NCBI GenBank assembly: GCA_020628645.1
Contig: JAHDES010000001.1
Location: forward strand, 186,001 to 250,000
DNA: 64,000 nucleotides
Direction: 5' to 3'
Source of the DNA: Saprospiraceae bacterium
Lineage (GTDB): Bacteria; Bacteroidota; Bacteroidia; Chitinophagales; Saprospiraceae
The position numbers and the translations under genes were made by a program. This document shows positions 56,779-64,000 of this stretch, one piece after another. The notes beneath the pieces were generated by a model, which was not told the origin of the DNA, did not search any database, and was given only the letters and a program-made list of their open reading frames with translations. The stretch's first letter is position 1; every line of letters begins with the position of its first letter.

Positions 56779-57612
56779 TTACGCCCGCATCCGCTTCCAA
56801 CGATGGACAATAGAGCGAAATAAGGCTTCATCATTTAGAATGTCATATAAAATATCATGGTATTCTGCGAAATCAGGAAGATTGTTATGTCCACCTTCAT
56901 CTATGGGGTACAAATCACATTGTTCAGGTACCAGGGCTTGCAATTGCTCACTATGGCTGTATGGAATCAAACGATCTTTTTTTCCGTGTATGATAAAAAC
57001 AGGACAAGTTACTTTCTTAATAAATAAATCAGTTCGTATTTGATAACGGAGTAGCCATTTCAAAGGTAACCAAAATGCGTAACGACGAATTTGTTTCAGA
57101 AAACTATAATAAGGTGAGTCTAAAATGAGCATGTGGGGCTTGTTCCAAGAGGCAATTCTGGTAGCAATACCACTTCCTAGTGAGCGTCCATAGATGAGAA
57201 TTTTTTCTTCGGGATAGCGTTCGGATAGCCATTTATACACATGTTGACCATCATTGTAAAGGGTCGTTTCACTGCGTTTGCCTGTACTTTTTCCAAAACC
57301 TCGATAATCAATCATGAAAAAGTCATAGCCTTTACTCACAAAATCTCGCGCAAATTTTGCCCAACCTTTTATACTTCTGGAGTTGCCTTTGAAGTAAAAA
57401 ACGACTCCTTTTGAGTTCGGTACTTTAAAATGTAAGCCATTGATGATACCGCCATCTTCCATTTCAAAATTGATTTCTTGAAACGGAAATTCATATTTAT
57501 AAGTAAAGGTCTTAGGTAAAATTTCGGGACGAAAAAAGAAAAGGGGTTGCGCCACATAAAAAATGAGACACAATGCCAAATAAGCAATTCCGATGTAAAT
57601 TAGTATACTCAA
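56779..57612 (-). CDS. Membrane-anchored alpha/beta hydrolase (ABHD13/17-like)
   Basis: The 277-residue protein has an N-terminal membrane anchor (residues 2-24) and an alpha/beta hydrolase domain with the nucleophile elbow GRSLGSG (Ser144), acid Asp in GKKDRLIP and His in EGGHNNLP. The segment GVVFYFKGNSRS before the oxyanion hole and DYRGFGKSTG are typical of the COG1073 group that includes ABHD13 and ABHD17 acyl-protein thioesterases. The substrate is unknown. It starts back to back with the Crp-like regulator gene, with 89 bases between starts. Confidence 0.85.
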   Translation of the reverse strand: MSILIYIGIAYLALCLIFYVAQPLFFFRPEILPKTFTYKYEFPFQEINFEMEDGGIINGLHFKVPNSKGVVFYFKGNSRSIKGWAKFARDFVSKGYDFFMIDYRGFGKSTGKRSETTLYNDGQHVYKWLSERYPEEKILIYGRSLGSGIATRIASWNKPHMLILDSPYYSFLKQIRRYAFWLPLKWLLRYQIRTDLFIKKVTCPVFIIHGKKDRLIPYSHSEQLQALVPEQCDLYPIDEGGHNNLPDFAEYHDILYDILNDEALFRSIVHRWKRMRA

Positions 57613-57701
57613 AAAGTAGTCAATTTATTTCTAGCATTTAAATTATTAAAATATAACTAGAAGACCTATCTTTTGTGTGATAAATTAACACATACGATCT
57701 A

Positions 57702-58262
57702 ATGAAAGACTATTTACTGAAAATACATACTGTTGAAAACCACATTATAGAAGATTATCTTTCTAATTGGTCAGAATATACCGTTCCTAAAAAAACAATA
57801 ATGACAAGTGAAGGAGACACCGAACGTTATATGTATTTTGTACTAGAAGGTATTCAAAAATCTTACTACATCCATGAGTATAAAGAACACATTATTTCAT
57901 TTACCTATCCTCCCTCTTTTTCTGGAATCCCCGAATCTTTTTTAAATCAATCCCCTTCCAAGTATTTTTTATCAACGATAACTGACAGTAAATTTCTACG
58001 CATCTCCTATGAAAAACATCAAGCTTTAATGACAAAATATAGACCCATCGAAACCCTATTTCGAAAAGCTGCCGAGTTATTATTAACCGATATTCTCAAT
58101 CGTTACTATGAGCTAATGGCTTATGATATTGAAACTCGATTTAGAAATTTCACTACCAGAAGTCCTCATTTACTACAAATGGTAACGCATAAAGATTTGG
58201 CTTCTTATCTGAGAATGGATGCTAGTAATTTTAGCAAACTACTTGGGAAAATAAGAATCTAA
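57702..58262 (+). CDS. Crp/Fnr-type regulator
   Basis: The 186-residue protein has a cyclic-nucleotide-binding-like beta-roll (about 15-115, TSEGDTERYMYFVLEGIQKSYY region) and a C-terminal helix-turn-helix (VTHKDLASYLRMDASNFSKLL). Proteins of this Bacteroidota type lack the conserved cAMP phosphate-binding motif, so they probably respond to another ligand. The wing after the recognition helix is minimal (GKIRI), which is short for a full Crp HTH. It precedes a dehalogenase-like hydrolase gene by 80 bases and may control it or the divergent hydrolase. Confidence 0.82.
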   Translation: MKDYLLKIHTVENHIIEDYLSNWSEYTVPKKTIMTSEGDTERYMYFVLEGIQKSYYIHEYKEHIISFTYPPSFSGIPESFLNQSPSKYFLSTITDSKFLRISYEKHQALMTKYRPIETLFRKAAELLLTDILNRYYELMAYDIETRFRNFTTRSPHLLQMVTHKDLASYLRMDASNFSKLLGKIRI

Positions 58263-58342
58263 AATCTTGGTGTATACCAACATTAAAATGTTCGTACTTT
58301 CTGAACTTTGCTTTAAGATTTACAATTAAAAAAAATTGAATT

Positions 58343-59218
58343 ATGAGTTTATCTTTAAAAGCACCAAAGTGGTTAGATCTTACCTTATATCCTTTCGACA
58401 ATAAATTCATCCAGTTAGATGCAGGCAAAATGCACTACATAGATGAAGGGGAAGGAGAAATTCTTTTATTTGTACACGGTACCCCTTCTTGGTCATTCCT
58501 CTATCGCAATTATATTACTGTTTTATCAAAAAAATACAGATGCATAGCTATCGATCATATTGGTTTTGGATTATCGGAGAAACCAGAAGATTTTGATGGA
58601 ACACCATCATCACATGCTAACAATCTGACCGAATTCATCAAAAAACTCAACTTAACTAATATCGTATTAATTGTACACGATTTTGGTGGCCCTATTGGTC
58701 TCGCATCTGGCATTCAAAATAACGATAGAATAAAAAAAGTAGTTGTATTTAACACTTGGTTATGGGAAACAAAAAGCAATCCCAATGCTCAAAAAGCAGA
58801 TAAAATCATCAACAGCACGATAGGAAAATGGATGTATTTATATTTAAATTTTTCACCTAAATTCTTATTAAAAAAAGGATTTCACAACAAGAAAAAACTA
58901 TCCAAAATAATTCACCAACAGTATATCCGTCCCTTTCCTAGTAAAACATCAAGATTATCGCTATTAAATATTGGAAAATCGCTAGTTGGTTCGTCTGAAT
59001 GGTATCAAAAACAATGGAATCAACTTTCTAAATTGGAACAAAAACCTTGGCTCCTTCTTTGGGGTGTACACGATGAATTTATTACAAAAGAATATTTACA
59101 AAAGTGGAAAAACAGATTGCCTCATGCACAAGTAAAAGAGTTTGAAAGTGGTCATTTCTTACAAGAAGAACAGCCCGAAGAAACTTTATTAGAAATCGAA
59201 AAATTCTTGAACTTTTAA
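58343..59218 (+). CDS. Alpha/beta hydrolase of haloalkane dehalogenase-like type
   Basis: The 291-residue protein has the haloalkane dehalogenase layout: HGTPSWSFLYRNYI, IDHIGFGLSEKP, nucleophile Asp113 in VHDFGGP, a cap domain and the C-terminal His in SGHFLQEEQPEE. An Asp nucleophile excludes ordinary esterase chemistry and suggests a dehalogenase or epoxide hydrolase. The halide-binding Trp that normally follows the nucleophile is Phe, and the Asn of HGNP is Thr, so true haloalkane dehalogenation is doubtful. No signal peptide. It follows the Crp-like gene. Confidence 0.82.
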   Translation: MSLSLKAPKWLDLTLYPFDNKFIQLDAGKMHYIDEGEGEILLFVHGTPSWSFLYRNYITVLSKKYRCIAIDHIGFGLSEKPEDFDGTPSSHANNLTEFIKKLNLTNIVLIVHDFGGPIGLASGIQNNDRIKKVVVFNTWLWETKSNPNAQKADKIINSTIGKWMYLYLNFSPKFLLKKGFHNKKKLSKIIHQQYIRPFPSKTSRLSLLNIGKSLVGSSEWYQKQWNQLSKLEQKPWLLLWGVHDEFITKEYLQKWKNRLPHAQVKEFESGHFLQEEQPEETLLEIEKFLNF

Positions 59219-59264
59219 ATTAAGGTGTGAAGAAGTTTCAAAATAAGATTTGGCAATCATTTTA

Positions 59265-59272
59265 TATCTTTA
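59265..59272 (+). promoter_or_regulatory. -7 box-like sequence (TATCTTTA) before the structured RNA
   Basis: Resembles TAnnTTTG with A at the last position. It ends two bases before the 17-bp closing helix, a spacing that would start transcription at or near the helix. Confidence 0.4.
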
Positions 59273-59274
59273 CT

Positions 59275-59408
59275 CTGTGTAGAGGACAAAATAATCGTTA
59301 GAAGGATGCAAGGGGTTAAAACCTCCTTGAAAAGAGGCTTGTTCCAACGTAATTTATTGCGTTGCCCTTAAAAAAGAACACTCTTCCTAAGTTTTGTCCT
59401 GTACACAG
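59275..59408 (+). ncRNA. Candidate structured non-coding RNA, family not identified
   Basis: CTGTGTAGAGGACAAAA (59275-59291) pairs with TTTTGTCCTGTACACAG (59392-59408): 16 of 17 positions pair, with one G-G mismatch. Inside it TTAGAAGGA pairs with TCTTCCTAA (one mismatch), and two hairpins follow: CAAGG/CCUUG with inner GGTT/AACC (59309-59329 region) and AACGTAA/TTGCGTT with loop TTTA (59346-59363). The whole is about 134 nt and has no coding frame. A -7-like box lies just upstream. Closed ends of this kind occur in 6S RNA, but the branched interior differs from a 6S bubble. No terminator T-run is obvious. It might be a plus- or minus-strand product; plus is favoured by the promoter box. Confidence 0.6.
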
Positions 59409-59552
59409 ATCTTTACGTTTAGGATAATTTTCTTGTATTTGTTTAAATCATACTATAAGTCGTCTTACGATTAATTTAAGCATTGCTTTATGTGTCTATT
59501 TGTAGGCATGGATGTTTCATTTTTAAAAAATTTTAAATTAATAATCTTCCCC

Positions 59553-61301
59553 ATGCGTTGCCTCCTTATCTTATTAAGTTTACACCTCTTCTTTTTCACA
59601 AATGCACAAGATTTTTTAACTCCTTTTGAACAAAGCCCAAATACAACCGCTACCTATTTGGAAGCCATTGCGTTTTATGGAGAATTAGCTAAAAAACATC
59701 CCAAACAAATCCAATTAAGCGCGCATGGCAGTACGGATAGTGGGTATCCTTTGCATACGCTTGTGTTGTCAAAAGATGGCAACTTTGATCCCGTTGAACT
59801 CAAAAAAGAAGGGAAGTTGATTCTCTTTATCAACAACGCCATTCATGCAGGTGAGCCTTGTGGCGTAGATGCTTCTATGATGCTGATTCGTGATCTTTTA
59901 CAGCAAAAAAAGAAGAAAAAGTGGCTGGAAAATACCGTCATCGTTTTGATTCCTTTTTACAATATTGGTGGCGGACTCAATCGTGGAAGTTATAGTCGAG
60001 CCAATCAAGAAGGACCACATGAACATGGTTTTAGAGGTAATGCTAAAAATTTAGATTTAAATCGCGATTTTATTAAATGTGATTCTAGAAACGCACAAAC
60101 GTTCAATCAAATTTATCAAAAATGGTTGCCTGATGTTTTTATAGATAATCATACTTCTAATGGTGCAGATTATCAATATACGCTCACGCTCATTGCTACC
60201 CAATCCAACAAATTAGATCAACATTTATCATCTTATATGAATGAAAAAATGCTTCCAAGTTTATACCAAAAAATGGAGGCAAAAGATTGGGAAATGACAC
60301 CTTACGTTTACGCTCGAAATACACCCGATGATGGAATTGCCGCTTTTTTAGATTTACCGCGTTATTCTTCAGGGTATGCCGCCTTACACAATGCCATTTC
60401 TTTTATGCCCGAAACGCACATGCTCAAGCCATTTGAAGATCGCGTCAGAAGTACCTACTATTTTATGGAAACCATGCTGGAAGTAATGCACGAACAAAAA
60501 GAGGTACTTCAATCCGCTAAACAAAAAGCACTAGCGAATACGCGTACCAAACCCATTTTTGATTTGAATTGGGCAATGGATACGGAGCAAAAAGATTTCA
60601 TCAACTTTAAAGGTTATAAAGCGAAATATCGACCCAGTGCTATCTCAGGAATTGATCGCTTGTATTACGACAGAAATGAACCTTATGAAAAAGTGATTCC
60701 TTATTTTAAAACCTATAGAGTAACAGAAGCCGTTCAAAAACCTTATGCTTATGTGATTCCTCAGGCGTATTATAAAGTAATAGAGCGGCTAAAATGGAAT
60801 GGTGTGGAAGTGAAGCAATTAACTAAAGATGTAGAATTACCAGTCGAATTGTATCGAATCGAAGATTTTAAAACACGGGATGCGTATGAAGGGCATTATT
60901 TGCATTATGATGTGAAAGTGGAAAAAGAAAATCAAGAATGGTTATTCCGAAAAGGCGATTATATCATTTATACCAATCAAGTAAGTAATCGCTACATTAT
61001 AGAAACCCTTGAACCGCAGGCACCCGATTCTTTTTTTGCTTGGAATTTTTTTGATGGTATTTTGATGCAAAAAGAATACTTTTCCTCTTATGTTTTTGAA
61101 GATACTGCCTTAGAATTGTTGGATCAAAATCCAGATTTAAAACTGCGTCTGCAAGAAAAACAAGCCAAAGATGAGGCCTTTGCCAAAGATGCGCGTGCTC
61201 AATTGGATTTCATCTATAAGAATTCTCCTTATTATGAACCCACGCATCGTATTTATCCTGTCGGACGAGTTTTAGAACAATACAAGTCATTTTTAGAGTA
61301 A
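59553..61301 (+). CDS. M14 family zinc carboxypeptidase, secreted
   Basis: The 582-residue protein has a signal peptide (MRCLLILLSLHLFFFTNAQ) and a carboxypeptidase M14 domain: zinc ligands His98 and Glu101 (HAGEPCG), the substrate-binding motif LDLNRDF and the third ligand His in FIDNHTSNGADY. The C-terminal third is a separate beta-rich region (about 340-560) seen in large Bacteroidota M14 proteins. I start at the ATG at 59553; the frame is open to 59490, but the extra residues precede the signal peptide. There is no CHU_C or Por sorting domain at the C-terminus, so it is probably periplasmic. Confidence 0.87.
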   Translation: MRCLLILLSLHLFFFTNAQDFLTPFEQSPNTTATYLEAIAFYGELAKKHPKQIQLSAHGSTDSGYPLHTLVLSKDGNFDPVELKKEGKLILFINNAIHAGEPCGVDASMMLIRDLLQQKKKKKWLENTVIVLIPFYNIGGGLNRGSYSRANQEGPHEHGFRGNAKNLDLNRDFIKCDSRNAQTFNQIYQKWLPDVFIDNHTSNGADYQYTLTLIATQSNKLDQHLSSYMNEKMLPSLYQKMEAKDWEMTPYVYARNTPDDGIAAFLDLPRYSSGYAALHNAISFMPETHMLKPFEDRVRSTYYFMETMLEVMHEQKEVLQSAKQKALANTRTKPIFDLNWAMDTEQKDFINFKGYKAKYRPSAISGIDRLYYDRNEPYEKVIPYFKTYRVTEAVQKPYAYVIPQAYYKVIERLKWNGVEVKQLTKDVELPVELYRIEDFKTRDAYEGHYLHYDVKVEKENQEWLFRKGDYIIYTNQVSNRYIIETLEPQAPDSFFAWNFFDGILMQKEYFSSYVFEDTALELLDQNPDLKLRLQEKQAKDEAFAKDARAQLDFIYKNSPYYEPTHRIYPVGRVLEQYKSFLE

Positions 61302-61398
61302 AAATAAGAGAGCGAATATTCGCTAAACGAAAAATAATTTGCATCTTTACCAACTAAATTTTCATTTGAAGGTTTAACTAATTATCGCTTCATCCTAA

Positions 61399-63438
<2,040 letters not shown>

Positions 63439-63449
63439 ACAACTGCTTT

Positions 63450-63941
63450 ATGTCCAATCTCCAAGAACTTTTCCAAACTATGCCTCAAGTGGGGCGAATT
63501 GAATGGATGGGTATTCGTCCACAAAAACGCGAACCATTACAGGAAATAGCATCCGTTACCCTTTCTATCGAAGAAGGATTGGAAGGCGATCATTATACAG
63601 GAAAAAGTAAAAAGAGACAAGTCACCTTAATACAAGCCGAACATCTTCAAACTGTGGCTTCTATTTTAAAAAAGGATACCATCAATCCATTAGATACTAG
63701 GCGAAATATTGTCATTTCTGGAATTAATTTATTGGCGTTGAAAGATCAGCAATTTCAAATAGGAGAAGAGGTTATCTTAGAGATGACAGGCTTGTGCCAT
63801 CCTTGTTCTCGGATGGAAACTAACCTGGGGGCAGGCGGCTATAATGCGATGCGTGGGCATGGAGGTATCAACACGCGAGTAGTGCAAGGAGGAGTGATTC
63901 AAATAGGGGATGAAGTTCGATTGCTAAAAAATAACCCTTGA
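63450..63941 (+). CDS. MOSC domain protein
   Basis: The 163-residue protein is a stand-alone MOSC domain: IEEGLEGDHYTGKSKKRQVTL at the start, RRNIVISGINL in the middle, and the conserved cysteine segment CHPCSRMET followed by GHGGINTRVVQGG. MOSC domains in molybdenum-cofactor sulfurases and YiiM/YuaD-like proteins bind sulfur or molybdopterin; the stand-alone form may act on molybdenum hydroxylases or in detoxification. It is co-oriented with fadH, 11 bases downstream. Cytosolic. Confidence 0.9.
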   Translation: MSNLQELFQTMPQVGRIEWMGIRPQKREPLQEIASVTLSIEEGLEGDHYTGKSKKRQVTLIQAEHLQTVASILKKDTINPLDTRRNIVISGINLLALKDQQFQIGEEVILEMTGLCHPCSRMETNLGAGGYNAMRGHGGINTRVVQGGVIQIGDEVRLLKNNP

Positions 63942-63973
63942 ATGCAAATCTAAATGAATCCTAAGCCCAAATT

Positions 63974-64000
63974 ATGAAAAATCTCCGTGCCACCCTCGTC
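63974..64000 (+). CDS. Start of a further gene, cut by the window edge
   Basis: ATG at 63974 opens a frame (MKNLRATLV) that runs off the end, 33 bases after the MOSC stop. Nine codons are too few to identify it; a conserved downstream gene is only a guess. Confidence 0.3.

Noticed and set aside
59275-59408. Calling the structured element 6S RNA or SRP RNA outright
   Set aside because: The SRP signature GGAAGGAAGC is absent, and the interior has two hairpins rather than an open central bubble, so no name is justified.

Overview
The window comes from an AT-rich Bacteroidota chromosome, most likely of the Saprospiria/Lewinellaceae type. The main evidence is a type IX secretion locus: a 3,091-residue adhesin ending in a gliding-motility-type C-terminal sorting domain, with PorP/SprF and OmpA/PorE-like partners. 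Mevalonate decarboxylase, DUF5606, LytTR/TPR-kinase signalling and TAnnTTTG-type promoters fit the same group. I see no phage, insertion sequence, CRISPR array or rRNA operon.

Layout. 1-5400: the end of msrB, an acetyltransferase, an Asp/Asn beta-hydroxylase-like protein, then a tandem of tRNA-Val and GIY-YIG nuclease gene pieces with decayed copies, then an AsmA-like protein. 5700-9650 (minus): a TPR histidine kinase and LytTR response regulator pair, a cis-CaaD-like tautomerase and an unknown neighbour. 9748-12795 (minus): one protein joining a kinase-like APH domain, an M23 peptidase domain and a class III aminotransferase. 13000-16300 (minus): DUF4197 lipoprotein, oligopeptide-binding lipoprotein, OmpH/Skp. 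16577-20411 (plus): a histidine kinase overlapping a TonB-dependent receptor. 20447-25893: Xaa-Pro aminopeptidase, mvaD, rodA and a YehP-like VWA protein. 25901-42103 (minus): the T9SS adhesin locus. 42655-53359: a small lysine-rich protein, a TrpF-like protein, prolyl oligopeptidase, aldo/keto reductase, DUF5606, M3 oligopeptidase, a small helical protein, ClpB and YjbQ. 53384-64000: LysE-type exporter, molybdopterin oxidoreductase, alpha/beta hydrolases, a Crp-like regulator, a probable structured RNA, M14 peptidase, FadH-like flavoenzyme, a MOSC protein and the start of one more gene.

How the parts fit. The adhesin, PorP/SprF-like protein and OmpA protein run in one direction and probably form a secretion and surface-anchoring set. 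A second OmpA protein with SprB-type repeats and a lipoprotein follow them. A strong terminator lies after the first OmpA gene, and hairpins sit between adhesin and porP, so the dosage of secreted cargo and export partners may differ. Several secreted or periplasmic peptidases (S9, M14) together with intracellular ones (M3, M24) and an OppA-type lipoprotein suggest a peptide-scavenging lifestyle.

Most unusual items: (a) an unassigned RNA-like element at 59275-59408 with a 17-bp closing helix and a promoter-like box in front; (b) the tRNA-Val/GIY-YIG tandem, in which palindromes replace the anticodon arm of the decayed tRNAs; (c) a long compound hairpin at 5500-5586; (d) the three-domain APH-M23-aminotransferase protein; (e) a nearly lysine-free giant adhesin with twin inserted domains; (f) a TrpF-like protein lacking the catalytic cysteine. 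All assignments come from reading the sequence and from memory of the families; no database search was run.
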